This document shows, in pieces, positions 8,678 through 18,704 of a DNA stretch of 64,000 nt (positions are counted from its first letter, which is position 1; each line of letters begins with the position of its first letter). The notes beneath the pieces were generated by a model. It saw nothing but the letters and a program-made list of their open reading frames with translations. It did not search any database and was not told the origin of the DNA. The DNA is from Carboxylicivirga mesophila (GTDB lineage Bacteria; Bacteroidota; Bacteroidia; Bacteroidales; Marinilabiliaceae). Location of the stretch: positions 1 through 64,000 of the forward strand of contig NZ_JAGUCN010000017.1 in the NCBI RefSeq assembly GCF_018271975.1, written 5' to 3'. Made by a program: the position numbers and the translations under genes.

Positions 8678-9562
8678 ATGGAACACAAACATCATCACAA
8701 TGAAACAAATTATAATAAGCCATTTGCTATTGGCATCATACTAAATGTCACCTTTATTGCGGTTGAGTTATTTTATGGTTTTGTAGCTAACTCATCAGCA
8801 TTAATTGCCGATGCAGGGCATAACGCCAGTGATGTTTTAGGACTTATTTTTGCGTGGTTTGCCATTTGGATGGCATCAAAAAAACCAAACAGCAGATACA
8901 GCTACGGGTTTAAGAAGAGTACTATTCTGATATCATTACTAAATGCCTTGCTCCTATTTGCAGCTGTAATTTTCATAGCCTGGGATGCAATTGGCAAATT
9001 TACCAACCCCGAACCCATTGGAGGTACGCAGGTGATGGTGGTGGCAGCCATCGGAGTTATCATAAATACTTTCACAGCTCTGCTTTTTATAAGAGGACAA
9101 AAAGACGACTTAAATATAAAGGGTGCTTTCCTGCACATGGCTGCTGATGCAGGTGTTTCGTTAGGAGTTGTTATTGCCGGCTTGCTTATAAAAATAACCG
9201 GTGCGTTATGGTTTGATCCTATTATGAGTTTCATCATTATACTCGTCATTTTATGGGGCACATGGAGCTTATTTATCGAATCAATAAACCTTGCATTAGA
9301 TGGTGTTCCGAGAAATGTTGACTACAACAAGGTTAAACAAAGCATTCTGGAAATTGAACAGGTGATATCCATACATGATCTACACATCTGGGCATTAAGC
9401 ACCAACGAAAACGTCTTATCTGCTCATATAGTAAGCAATCAAACGAATAACGAATTGCTATTAAATAAGATCAAAACCATCCTGTCTGATAACTATAACC
9501 TTCATCATGTAACTATTCAGATTGAAAATGAAGAGACCAACATGACTTGTAATCCTTGTTAA
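8678..9562 (+). CDS. czcD: Cation diffusion facilitator, CzcD/ZitB-type zinc exporter
   Basis: The 294-residue protein has the six membrane segments of the CDF family. A His-rich N-terminus (HKHHH, residues 3-7) precedes the ALIADAGHNASD motif in TM2 and its partner HMAADAGVS in TM5 (residue about 153), which together form the intramembrane zinc site. The C-terminal cytoplasmic domain contains the usual IHDLHIWALS strand. It exports Zn2+ (and perhaps Co2+ or Cd2+) from the cytoplasm to the periplasm in exchange for protons, from where the CzcAB pump can expel it. The extreme C-terminus carries a Cys pair (CNPC). It is the clearest zinc marker of the first locus. Confidence 0.92.
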   Translation: MEHKHHHNETNYNKPFAIGIILNVTFIAVELFYGFVANSSALIADAGHNASDVLGLIFAWFAIWMASKKPNSRYSYGFKKSTILISLLNALLLFAAVIFIAWDAIGKFTNPEPIGGTQVMVVAAIGVIINTFTALLFIRGQKDDLNIKGAFLHMAADAGVSLGVVIAGLLIKITGALWFDPIMSFIIILVILWGTWSLFIESINLALDGVPRNVDYNKVKQSILEIEQVISIHDLHIWALSTNENVLSAHIVSNQTNNELLLNKIKTILSDNYNLHHVTIQIENEETNMTCNPC

Positions 9563-9565
9563 ACC

Positions 9566-9581
9566 AGGCCATTCCTGGCCT
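9566..9581 (+). terminator. Short hairpin after the CDF gene
   Basis: AGGCCA and TGGCCT pair around TTCC, directly after the czcD stop, followed by AAAGTTTTA. A 6-base stem is weak, so this is only a possible terminator. Confidence 0.35.
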
Positions 9582-9648
9582 AAAGTTTTAAAACCATGAT
9601 TTCCGATAGGACAATACAATCAATATTACAACATTACAATTACTATTT

Positions 9649-10290
9649 ATGAAATTATTATTACTAGGCGTTTTAACTCTTAGTTTACCATTATATGCGT
9701 CTAATTCAGATACAGTACAAGTACATACCCATCGATTTAAGAACCAATCGTTATTAATTCCTGCTACTTTAATTAGCTATGGAGCAATAGAAACAATGGT
9801 CGGTGGAAAGAAGCTGTTAAATTAAAGTATTGGTCACGAAGTAAAAGTGCATATAGATAACAGTATCAGTATCGATGATTTCAGTCAATATGCCCCTATC
9901 GCTTCTGTTTATGCATTAAACCTGATGGGAATAGAAGGGCGACATAAGCTTCTTGAACAAACAATTCTCCTATCGATAGCATCAGGCATTACAGCGCTTA
10001 CCGTTAACAGTTTAAAATACTCAACTAAGGTATTGCGCCCAGATGGAACCTCCTATAACTCTTTCCCATCCGGACATACAGCAATCGCATTTATGGGTGC
10101 TGAATTTCTCTGGCAGGAATATAAACACCATTCAATCTGGTATGGCATTGGAGGTTATTCAGTTGCATCCGCAACTGGCCTCTTTAGAATATACAACGAC
10201 CGGCATTGGTTTGGTGATGTAATAGCTGGAGCAGGCATTGGTATGCTATCTGCTAAATTTGCTTACTGGCTTTATCCTCAGATTAGCTGA
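9649..10290 (+). pseudogene. PAP2-family phosphatase, interrupted by one in-frame TAA
   Basis: From ATG 9649 the frame encodes a signal peptide (LLLLGVLTLSLPLYA) and a start typical of secreted PAP2 proteins. It meets TAA at 9823-9825 (codon 59) and continues in frame to 10290. The downstream part carries all three PAP2 phosphatase motifs: K-x6-RP (KYSTKVLRP), PSGHT and R-x5-H-x3-D (RIYNDRHWFGD). Without the stop it would be a normal secreted membrane-lipid or pyrophosphate phosphatase of 213 residues. The GTG at 9847 could start only a truncated product without its signal peptide. This is the second in-frame TAA within 2 kb. It lies 86 bases after the CDF gene and may be the last gene of that operon. 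Confidence 0.8.
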
Positions 10291-10583
10291 TCTAAAAAAA
10301 ACTCAGTATGCCTCCCCTATTACAACGGGCAACAAATGGGTATTTCAATCTCCTGTAAACTATAATTTGTGCTCTTTCATATAGACAACGCGCTTCTTCA
10401 TCCTCCACTTAAGTCCATTCAACAGTTATAAAAAATTATTGAGCACCAGCTACTTATCCATATTTACTTCTGGTATTCATGCTTCGCGAGGATTCAATGC
10501 CATAAGCTCTTGTTTAAGACCGTCATTAACCGCAGATAAAAGTTAATTTTGCATACTTTATTTCATAATGTTCAAAAGTATCA

Positions 10584-10613
10584 TTGATTAGTCTAAATAA
10601 ACCTGTATATTTC
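10584..10613 (+). promoter_or_regulatory. Candidate promoter of the sigma/FecR/SusCD operon
   Basis: TTG at 10584 and TATATTTC at 10606-10613 approximate the Bacteroidota -33/-7 pattern with 19 bases between them. They lie about 100 bases before the sigma factor start. Apart from this, the gap 10291-10715 holds no gene or strong hairpin that I can see. Confidence 0.3.
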
Positions 10614-10715
10614 TACTCGCTCAAATAAATCGCACGGAAGATTAAGGAATTTCCCTAAAACAGATTGAGCAGAAATGTATTTGACAGCGAAACAAGCAAA
10701 CAATTAGAGGCGTAC

Positions 10716-11246
10716 ATGAATATCAAACATTTAGAAGAACTCTACAAATTACATTATAGAACTGTTTACAGTTATGCAGCTCATTTTGTGAATGATCATT
10801 CTTCACGTTTGGATATTGTACACGATGTTTTCACATACATAATTGAAAACAAGGAAACATTGCAGTTTAATAAATCTGCCAAATCTTATCTTTTATCTGC
10901 TTGCCATAATACATGCCTCAACTACATTAAAAAGCAAAAAGTAAGGCAACGCTATGTGAGTGAAATACTGGATGAGGATTCAAATTTTGTTAATGGATAT
11001 GATACTGTTTTCGAACAAGAATTAAGAAATAAAATTGAAACAATTTTAAGTGAACTACCTAAACAATGTAGGCTAATATTTGAACTGAGCCGCCTAAAAG
11101 GCATGAAGCACAAAGAGATTGCAGACATACTTGACATCTCCCCTAAAACAGTGGAAACTCAGATATACCGTGCTTTAAAAACATTCAAAAAGGTCCTTAA
11201 AACTGATATTTTAATTTTTATTTACATTTTTTTGGAAATGTTGTAA
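10716..11246 (+). CDS. ECF sigma-70 factor of the FecI type
   Basis: The protein is 176 residues from ATG 10716, chosen because MNIKHLEELYKLHYRTVY is the normal start of this family; an upstream TTG at 10665 would only add a poorly conserved tail. Region 2 (residues 5-75, HDVFTYIIENKETL) binds core polymerase and the -10 element. Region 4 (residues about 110-165, LPKQCRLIFELSRLKGMKHKEIA) has the helix-turn-helix. The anti-sigma gene follows after 45 bases, then SusC with an STN signalling domain. The trio forms a trans-envelope switch: substrate on SusC leads to release of sigma and induction of the operon. Start choice is moderately certain. Confidence 0.87.
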   Translation: MNIKHLEELYKLHYRTVYSYAAHFVNDHSSRLDIVHDVFTYIIENKETLQFNKSAKSYLLSACHNTCLNYIKKQKVRQRYVSEILDEDSNFVNGYDTVFEQELRNKIETILSELPKQCRLIFELSRLKGMKHKEIADILDISPKTVETQIYRALKTFKKVLKTDILIFIYIFLEML

Positions 11247-11290
11247 GTGAATTTACGTGCTCAGCTGCCTATTATATTGAAAGCACCAAA

Positions 11291-12349
11291 ATGAATAAAG
11301 ATAATTACATATCAACACTGATTGTTCGGATTTTAAAGAATGATGAATTAAGTGAACAAGAACACAAGGAGCTTGTGAACTGGTTGAATAGGAGTCCGGA
11401 GAATAAACTCGAATTAAGCCAACTGAATTTAATTTGGACTTACCTCGACTCGTATAAGTATATTAATGAGGAAATTATCGAACAACAGTGGGCAAAATTA
11501 CAGGAAACTGCAAGCAACAGGAATAGGATACTGACCATTTGGAGACAATACAGTCGCTTTGCAGCCGTTTTTGTAATGGGAATTATCATTGCAGGCCTGT
11601 CAATGTATACATACCAGCATACTGGTAAACAACAAGTATCACAGCATAGCATCGAAGTTCCCTATGGCAGTAAATCACACATTTACCTTCCTGACGGAAC
11701 TAAAGTTGTTTTAAATGCAGGAAGTAATCTCAGCTATACGAATCAATATGGACTAAATGACAGGACTGTTTTTTTGGAAGGAGAAGCCTATTTTCATGTG
11801 AGCAAGAACCAAACAAAACCCTTTAATGTGGTAACATCTCATCTGGTAGTAAGAGCTTATGGTACCGTTTTCAATGTTGAGTCATACGCTGATGATGATG
11901 AAGTAAGAACAACCTTGGTTGAAGGCAAAATAAGTGTTCAGGAGAATATTAATGTACAAAATGAATCATCCAAAGAAATTTTTGTCAGACCAAAAGAACA
12001 AGTAATATACCACAAGTTATCTAGTACTGATGCGTTACAATTAGAGGAGAAAATAGCTATCACGTCCAACGTAGATATTGATTTATGTACCGCCTGGGTT
12101 AGCGATCGTATCTATCTTAAAAGTGAACTATTAAGTGATTTGGTTGTCAGGTTACAGCGTAAGTACAACGTAAAAATTCATTACGACGAAAAAGCATTGG
12201 GAAGCCTTCGTTTCTCAGGAGAATTAGAAAATGAAACCATCGAACAGGTGATGAAAGCCATACAACTAACAGCACCTGTAGACTTCGAAATAAAGAACAG
12301 AGATATATGGATAACTAACAGAAATGCCACTCTAGACAGCAATAACTAA
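11291..12349 (+). CDS. FecR-family anti-sigma factor
   Basis: The 352-residue protein has a cytoplasmic sigma-binding N-terminus (residues 1-85), one membrane helix (about 90-106), a periplasmic FecR domain (VPYGSKSHIYLPDGTKVVLNA, then the LEGEAYFHV repeat) and a C-terminal STN-like DUF4974 domain (LRFSGELENETIEQVMKAI). It holds the upstream sigma factor and receives the signal from the STN domain of the SusC protein encoded 10 bases downstream. Confidence 0.9.
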   Translation: MNKDNYISTLIVRILKNDELSEQEHKELVNWLNRSPENKLELSQLNLIWTYLDSYKYINEEIIEQQWAKLQETASNRNRILTIWRQYSRFAAVFVMGIIIAGLSMYTYQHTGKQQVSQHSIEVPYGSKSHIYLPDGTKVVLNAGSNLSYTNQYGLNDRTVFLEGEAYFHVSKNQTKPFNVVTSHLVVRAYGTVFNVESYADDDEVRTTLVEGKISVQENINVQNESSKEIFVRPKEQVIYHKLSSTDALQLEEKIAITSNVDIDLCTAWVSDRIYLKSELLSDLVVRLQRKYNVKIHYDEKALGSLRFSGELENETIEQVMKAIQLTAPVDFEIKNRDIWITNRNATLDSNN

Positions 12350-12359
12350 ACAAAATAAT

Positions 12360-15300
12360 ATGAAAAAATATTCCTCTTGTTCTGCAACATGCAGAAAAAC
12401 ATCCCTCGGGTTGATTAGGGCACTATACGTCCTTTTCACTATAACATTTCTACTTTTTTCAGGTACGCGTGCCATTGCTCAAAATATCAAACTAGATGAT
12501 AAAACGGAAGCTATATCAGTCAAAGAATTATTTAAAACCATCCAGAAAGAAACAGGTTACAGGTTCTTTTATAACGTTGAAATAGAAGGCCTTGAGAAGA
12601 TGGTAAGGATTAATATCAAAAAGAAAGAAATAGAAGAAATTCTTAATGAACTAAAAACACAAACTAACCTGCAATTCAGAAGATTAGAAAACAATTTAAT
12701 TGTAGTTGCTCCGAATGACAATGTGCAGGAATCAATAACTGTAACGGGTACAATTAGATCAAAGCACGACAATAGCCCTCTTCCTGGTGTTAATGTTTAT
12801 ATTAAAGGTACAACATATGGAACTATATCCGATACGGAAGGTAAGTATGAACTTAAAGTCGATAATCCCTATGAAGTAATTGTGTTTTCGTTTATTGGTT
12901 ACGAATTAGTTGAAGAACCAATCAATGGTCGTGAGAAAATAAACATAAAGCTAAGCGAAGATAATGCTGCATTGGGTGAGGTAGTTGTAACAGCTTTGAA
13001 TATCGCGCGGGATAAAAGCTCACTGGGCTACTCCGTTACACAAATTAATAGTGATGAGGTTAATGAAGCCAAAGAAAATAACCCTATCAACTCTTTAGCA
13101 GGAAAAGTATCTGGCTTACAGATTACAAAAGCACCTACCGGAGTTGATGGTTCAACGCGGGTTGTGTTAAGGGGTATCTCTTCAATATATGGTAACAACA
13201 GGCCATTGTTTGTTATAGATGGTATACCAATGGATGCCAGTTCCGGAGGGGCAAATCGTTGGGGAGGCACCGACGGTGGTGATGCCCTGTCAGATCTTAA
13301 TCCGAATGACATTGAATCAATGAGTGTGCTAAAAGGGGCTGGAGCTTCAGCCTTATATGGTTCGCGCGGTGCCAACGGGGTGGTACTAATTACTACTAAA
13401 AAAGGACTTAAACGCAAAGGAATTGGCGTGACAGTCAATTCAAGCTACAGCATGGAAACACCCATGACAACACCCAACTTTCAGAATAAATATGGACAAG
13501 GTGCATTTGGAAGCTACCCCCCTTTGAATGGCCCCAACGGCCCCAATAATGACCACCCCTGGATATGGAGCTATGGGCCTAAAATGGACGGCCAAACTGT
13601 AGTTAACTGGTATGGAGAGGAAGAAGCGATGTTGCCCCAACAGAATCCGTACGATGAGTTTTTCAGAACAGGAAGCAACATAACCAACAGCTTGTCCTTT
13701 GAAGGAGGTGATGAGAACAGTTCATTCAGAGCCTCTATAACCGATCAAAGATCTAAAGGCATTGTGCCTAATAATAACCTAAACAGACAAACACTAGCAC
13801 TGAGAGGCTTCTCTAAACTTGGCAGTAAAGTAGAATTTGATGGAAAAATAACTTACATACACAGTGAGGTCGAAAACCGTCCGGCTTTAGCTGAAGATGG
13901 TGCCAATATTGTGATGTCTTTAGATGTTTTACCCCGTAATATCGGCCTGCAGTCGTTAAGGAACAACATATATGATGAAAACGGTAATGAGTTCAAGTGG
14001 ACCTCTGATCAAACATTTAACAATCCATATTGGATACTAGAAAACATACATAACGAAGATGAAAAAAACAGGCTGCAAACCATGTTGTCGGTTAAATGGG
14101 AAATGATAAAAGACCTTAATTTATCCTTGCGTTCGGGTTTCGACTTCATTAATAAGCGGTATATGGCTTATGAAAATACCGGACGGGCTGATTCATACAA
14201 TGGGCTTGGGTATAAAGTGCAGAGTACAAACAACAATATTGAATGGAACTCAGACTTCTTGCTTGCCTATCATAAAGCATTTAATGACACATGGACAGCT
14301 AATTTAAGCATTGGTGGTAATTACATGTATTACGAAGGACGTGGATTAAGCCAAAGTGGCATCAAAATGAAAGAACCTGATTTCTTTCATTTAAGTAACT
14401 ATAGCGATATCAATTCATCGGAGTGGTTTGGACAGAAAGAGGTATACTCACTATATGGTATGACACAGATTGCCTATAAAAACTATGTTTATCTGGACTT
14501 AACCTACCGCAACGACTGGTCATCCACCCTCCCATTGGACAACAACTCATACGGCTATCATTCCGAGAATCTTAGCTTTTTATTTTCTGAAGCATTCAAT
14601 ATAAAAAACCATATTTTATCGAGTGGAAAACTGCGTGCTTCGTATGCCAAAGTAGGTAATGATACCGGTGCCTACCAAATCGATCAATATTATGGAATTG
14701 TACAAAGTCAGCATCCATACCCGATGGCCTACATAGGTGATGTACTCCCATTTTATAATTTGATGCCCGAGGAAACACAATCATATGAAGTGGGTACCGA
14801 CTTAAAACTGCTTAACAACCGTTTAGGCATTGATGCAACCTATTACTACAGCTTATCAGATAAGCAAATAATGTCGGTGGACCTTGCCCCTACATCAGGC
14901 TATGGTGCCAAAAAAATGAATGCCGGTGAAATAGAGAATAGAGGAATAGAATTACAACTGAGTGGCCAGCCTATACAAACACACAACGGACTCAATTGGG
15001 ATGTTTCATTAACCTGGTCGACTAATAAGAATGAGGTCAAACAGCTATACGGAGATATACCTTATCTGCCGCTAGGGTCTGATTTTCATGCCGAAATTAG
15101 AGCTTACCCCGGACAACCATATGGTCAAATATATACTACCGACTTTAAAAGAGATCAGTTTGGCAACAAACTCATTGATGATAATGGCTTTCCGTTTAAA
15201 GGGGATAAAAAAGTAATGGGCAATATTAACCCCGACTGGATGGCAGGCTTAAGCAACAGGTTGTCTTATAAAACTCTCTCACTAAACTTTTTAATCGATA

Positions 15301-15773
15301 TGCAAAAGGGTGGAGATATCTACTCATGGAGTAAAGCTTACCGTGGTCTGTTTGGCACCAGCGTCGAGACCCTTGAGGGAAGAGATGAATGGTATGCAGG
15401 CACAGGTGGTTACGTTGAAAATGGCATCAATGAAAATACAGGTAAGCCCAACACAACCGCTATTTCTCCAACTTACAGGTGGTATCATGTCTACAATAAA
15501 GAAATTGGTGCTGAATGGATACAAGATGGCACCAATATTCGCTTGAGAGAAGTGGTTGTTAACTATACTCTTCCTAATAAATGGATGTCCAAAACTCCCT
15601 TTACAAATGTGAGCATCTCTCTTGTTGGCAGAAACCTATTTTTCTTCTATAAGGCCATGGAGCATGTTGATCCTGAATCGGCTTTCGGAAGTGGTAATGT
15701 ATCTACTGGGTTCGAGCATTCCTCTTTGCCATCGACCCGATCATATGGTGCCAATTTAAAGGTTAATTTTTAA
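12360..15773 (+). CDS. SusC/RagA-type TonB-dependent outer-membrane transporter with STN domain
   Basis: The 1137-residue protein has a signal peptide ending AIAQ (residue about 41), an STN domain (about 50-110) that contacts FecR, a CarboxypepD_reg-like domain (about 128-205, GTIRSKHDNSPLPGVNVY), a TonB-box-like segment (GEVVVTALN), a plug domain (to about 335, ALYGSRGANGVVLITTKKG) and a 22-strand barrel ending LKVNF. It imports glycan or other oligomers with its SusD partner. The substrate is not readable from the sequence, but the fucosidase two genes later suggests a fucosylated glycan. Confidence 0.93.
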   Translation: MKKYSSCSATCRKTSLGLIRALYVLFTITFLLFSGTRAIAQNIKLDDKTEAISVKELFKTIQKETGYRFFYNVEIEGLEKMVRINIKKKEIEEILNELKTQTNLQFRRLENNLIVVAPNDNVQESITVTGTIRSKHDNSPLPGVNVYIKGTTYGTISDTEGKYELKVDNPYEVIVFSFIGYELVEEPINGREKINIKLSEDNAALGEVVVTALNIARDKSSLGYSVTQINSDEVNEAKENNPINSLAGKVSGLQITKAPTGVDGSTRVVLRGISSIYGNNRPLFVIDGIPMDASSGGANRWGGTDGGDALSDLNPNDIESMSVLKGAGASALYGSRGANGVVLITTKKGLKRKGIGVTVNSSYSMETPMTTPNFQNKYGQGAFGSYPPLNGPNGPNNDHPWIWSYGPKMDGQTVVNWYGEEEAMLPQQNPYDEFFRTGSNITNSLSFEGGDENSSFRASITDQRSKGIVPNNNLNRQTLALRGFSKLGSKVEFDGKITYIHSEVENRPALAEDGANIVMSLDVLPRNIGLQSLRNNIYDENGNEFKWTSDQTFNNPYWILENIHNEDEKNRLQTMLSVKWEMIKDLNLSLRSGFDFINKRYMAYENTGRADSYNGLGYKVQSTNNNIEWNSDFLLAYHKAFNDTWTANLSIGGNYMYYEGRGLSQSGIKMKEPDFFHLSNYSDINSSEWFGQKEVYSLYGMTQIAYKNYVYLDLTYRNDWSSTLPLDNNSYGYHSENLSFLFSEAFNIKNHILSSGKLRASYAKVGNDTGAYQIDQYYGIVQSQHPYPMAYIGDVLPFYNLMPEETQSYEVGTDLKLLNNRLGIDATYYYSLSDKQIMSVDLAPTSGYGAKKMNAGEIENRGIELQLSGQPIQTHNGLNWDVSLTWSTNKNEVKQLYGDIPYLPLGSDFHAEIRAYPGQPYGQIYTTDFKRDQFGNKLIDDNGFPFKGDKKVMGNINPDWMAGLSNRLSYKTLSLNFLIDMQKGGDIYSWSKAYRGLFGTSVETLEGRDEWYAGTGGYVENGINENTGKPNTTAISPTYRWYHVYNKEIGAEWIQDGTNIRLREVVVNYTLPNKWMSKTPFTNVSISLVGRNLFFFYKAMEHVDPESAFGSGNVSTGFEHSSLPSTRSYGANLKVNF

Positions 15774-15786
15774 TTATATAAAATTA

Positions 15787-17274
15787 TTGACTATGAGAAC
15801 GATATATATCATCTTGATTTTAAGCAGCTATATAATACTGGGGGCTTGTGATGATCGATTGGAAAAAATAAACACGAACCCCAATGCTCAAAACACTATC
15901 GATCCGGAATACTTGTTTTCCAGTGCGGTATTATATACTAACGGCGGATTAGCTTACATTGGTTTTGAGTGGCCTTTCGGGCTTCAGTATGGACATTACT
16001 ACGTAGGTAATAATATTCCACGATTCATTGATAATTACTACGACAACTACACTGAAACTTTTTACAGTGATCCCTTTAATTATTTCTTTAAAGAACAAAT
16101 CCGGCATATCAAAGAAGTAATACGCATGACCAGAAAAGGAGGAGAATATGAAAACCATGTTCGCTACTCCCTAGCCAAAATAGTAGAATCCTATAATTAC
16201 ATCCGGGTTGCAGATGCTTATGGAGCTGTACCGTATACCCAAGGAGGTTATGGCCAGGAAGAAATACTGTACCCCGTATACGACCAGGTAGAGGATATTT
16301 ATAAAACCATCTTTAATGAACTTCAGCTAGCCATTGCGGTTTTAAAAGAGGCCAATCCTGAAGAGGCATTTCCTGGGGCAGACCCACTGTATGAAAACGA
16401 TCTGGAACAATGGATTCGCTTTGCCAACTCATTGCGATTAAGAATGGCTATGCGTGTTCGGTTTGTCGAGCCCGCGTTATCAAAAACCATTGTTAATGAG
16501 TGCTTGAAAGAGCCTTTAATAGTGGAAAATGCAGATAATGCCAAACGACTATATGAAGAAAATGATCGTGCCGAATTTTACAACCCGCTAAATCATATGC
16601 TCCGAGTTTATTACACCGTAAAAGTGAGCGACAAACTTGTAGAGACCTTAAAAAGTAAAAATGACCCTCGTTTGAACATCTTCATTCGTCCGAATGATGA
16701 TGGTGAATTTATAGGTTTACCCAACGGACTAAGCGATGAAGCTCTCCCCAACTGGAATATGGATAAAATGTGTATACCTACCGATACTTTAGTAGGTAAA
16801 GGTGCAACCGCCTATATGCTCACGGCTTCTGAAGTTTGTTTTCTGAGAGCCGAAGCCGCATTATTTAATCTGAGTGATGAAAATTCTGAGGCCTGGTATC
16901 AAAAAGGCATTGAACAGGCATTAAAACAATGGGAAGTCGACCCAGAGCTTATTGAAACCTACCTGACGAGCAGTGAAGCATCCTTAAGTGGCTCACAAGA
17001 AGAACAGTTTGAGCAAATAGCCACCCAGATGTGGATCGGCTTCTTGCCTGATGCCTTTGAAGGTTGGACAAATATCAGAAGAACGGGTTATCCGGTTATT
17101 GAACAACGCAGAGCCCCGGTTTATGATTTAGGCGTTACCAATGGGGTACTGCCCAAACGCTTCAGGTATGCGGCAAACGAAACTAACCTGAATAGCTCCA
17201 ACTATCAGGCAGCCATTAAACTACAAGGTCCCGACGAAGTAACAACACCGCTTTGGTGGGATGTAAAAGACTGA
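15787..17274 (+). CDS. SusD/RagB-family nutrient-binding lipoprotein (SusD-like_2 type)
   Basis: The 495-residue surface lipoprotein has signal peptide IILGAC (Cys21). It has the TPR-like helices of SusD proteins, including YNYIRVADAYGAVPY and CFLRAEAALF. The length and the C-terminal WIGFLPDAFEGWTNIRRTGYP pattern fit the SusD-like_2 group. It acts as a lid on the SusC transporter encoded 13 bases upstream. ATG 15793 is an equally possible start. Confidence 0.9.
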   Translation: MTMRTIYIILILSSYIILGACDDRLEKINTNPNAQNTIDPEYLFSSAVLYTNGGLAYIGFEWPFGLQYGHYYVGNNIPRFIDNYYDNYTETFYSDPFNYFFKEQIRHIKEVIRMTRKGGEYENHVRYSLAKIVESYNYIRVADAYGAVPYTQGGYGQEEILYPVYDQVEDIYKTIFNELQLAIAVLKEANPEEAFPGADPLYENDLEQWIRFANSLRLRMAMRVRFVEPALSKTIVNECLKEPLIVENADNAKRLYEENDRAEFYNPLNHMLRVYYTVKVSDKLVETLKSKNDPRLNIFIRPNDDGEFIGLPNGLSDEALPNWNMDKMCIPTDTLVGKGATAYMLTASEVCFLRAEAALFNLSDENSEAWYQKGIEQALKQWEVDPELIETYLTSSEASLSGSQEEQFEQIATQMWIGFLPDAFEGWTNIRRTGYPVIEQRRAPVYDLGVTNGVLPKRFRYAANETNLNSSNYQAAIKLQGPDEVTTPLWWDVKD

Positions 17275-17320
17275 CATTCAATGTTAAATAATCCATATTA
17301 GAAATTTAAACTAAAGTTTT

Positions 17321-18256
17321 ATGAAAAATTTATTATTAGCCTCCGCAATGTTATTTTCAATTGCTGTGGCATTGGTATCGTGTGGTAGTGACGATGCAAC
17401 ACCAGCTCCTATTGTAGAAGTTTATGCAGAAGCAAGTACAGAAAACCCTTATTCTTTTACATTTTCAACAATCGACAAATATGTGAAAGAGTATCATTGG
17501 GATTTTGGCGATGGTAATACCAGTATAGAAAAATCTCCGACCCATACCTATGAGCAATCGGGTGAGTATAATGTATCTGTAACAGTAAAAGGTGATGGTG
17601 GAGAAACTGTAGCAACCAAACAAATAGAAATTTTGGCCTCTATTGAAGAGTTATTATCAGGAGGAGCCGCTATGCCAAATGGGAAAACATGGGTAATGAG
17701 TACTACCGCCAATACGGGTACAGATGGCGTATCTAATAAAGTAGCTGAACCACTTACCTCTGCCGACATTGCATTTCCGCCTACAGACAACCTATTAGCC
17801 CTTATTGGACTTGGGGATGAGTATGATAACCTTTACACTTTTAAACACGATGGCAACTATTCAATTGACTTTGTTAATGGTATTTGTATTGGAGGTTATA
17901 TGTATACAGCCTTGAATGGACTCGATGAGGCTTCATCTCCAGGAAATGGATTAGCTACTATCAATCACACTGAACCAACAAATGCTTCATGGACTCTTGA
18001 AAAAGGAGTTAACCTGAGCATTGAAGCTGCTAACGAGGTAGATGGTGGCATTGAGCAAGTAACTGTTAATTTCGAGAATGTAGACGTGATTACATTCAAT
18101 AATGGGGGTTTCATTGGTTTATTGGATTATACACCTAAAGCCATAATTCGTGAAATATCATCAACCAGGTTAAGTCTGACTTTATTTTTACATGGGGTAC
18201 TTGACCACCCAACTAAACCATCTAACTTAATTACAATTACTTTTGATGCTCAATAA
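17321..18256 (+). CDS. PKD-domain surface lipoprotein of the SusCD operon
   Basis: The 311-residue protein has a lipoprotein signal (ALVSCGSD, Cys21). A PKD domain at residues about 33-105 carries the typical YHWDFGDGNTS and SPTHTYEQSGEYNVSV motifs. The C-terminal 200 residues are beta-rich and unrecognised, with the layout of a SusE/F-like or other glycan-binding protein. It lies 46 bases after susD and is followed by a strong terminator, so it closes the operon. A role in holding substrate at the cell surface is inferred. Confidence 0.82.
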   Translation: MKNLLLASAMLFSIAVALVSCGSDDATPAPIVEVYAEASTENPYSFTFSTIDKYVKEYHWDFGDGNTSIEKSPTHTYEQSGEYNVSVTVKGDGGETVATKQIEILASIEELLSGGAAMPNGKTWVMSTTANTGTDGVSNKVAEPLTSADIAFPPTDNLLALIGLGDEYDNLYTFKHDGNYSIDFVNGICIGGYMYTALNGLDEASSPGNGLATINHTEPTNASWTLEKGVNLSIEAANEVDGGIEQVTVNFENVDVITFNNGGFIGLLDYTPKAIIREISSTRLSLTLFLHGVLDHPTKPSNLITITFDAQ

Positions 18257-18266
18257 CTAATAATAC

Positions 18267-18298
18267 GAGGCTGTCAGTTTACGACAGCCTCTTTTTTT
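18267..18298 (+). terminator. Rho-independent terminator of the first SusCD operon
   Basis: GAGGCTGTC (18267-18275) pairs perfectly with GACAGCCTC (18283-18291) and is followed by seven T residues. This is the cleanest terminator on the + strand of the window. Confidence 0.88.
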
Positions 18299-18704
18299 AT
18301 AGCAACCAATTTGCTGTTACCTCCACCCTACTTTCAATAACTTCAGCTCCTTTCAAAGACTTTTATTGACAATTGCTCACAGACTGACTTCCACAATTGA
18401 ATGAATTCCTGCATATTTTCCATTTGAAAGCCTCATAAATCAAAATAACAGCTTTACAAATCCATGCATTAAGACTTCTGTCAGATAGCTATTCTCAACT
18501 ATTTTATGTCATTGGTACCTTAATAGGACTATTTATCCCCAATCTGTTTTCTTTCTCAATGGCAGAATTATTTTTGACCAATAATAACAACAAATGACCT
18601 GGCTAGGCATATAAAGAGTTTCAACAGGAAAATATTATTTGTCATTCCAAAGCCACAATAGGGATGGAAAACTTGTCAACTATAAATATCTCAAAATTAG
18701 AAAC
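18299..18704. other. Intergenic stretch before the fucosidase, no gene seen
   Basis: No convincing reading frame, hairpin or exact -7 box was found. The fucosidase promoter should lie here. The in-frame ATG at 18639 is not favoured because the signal peptide begins at 18705. Confidence 0.5.

Noticed and set aside
7834-9825. TAA reassigned to a sense codon in this organism
   Set aside because: Most other genes in the window end at TAA with homologous C-termini in place, so TAA is the normal stop. The two internal cases are better explained by mutation or sequence error.
10665-10715. Upstream TTG start for the first sigma factor
   Set aside because: The added 17 residues do not fit the family and ATG 10716 begins exactly where homologous sigma factors do.
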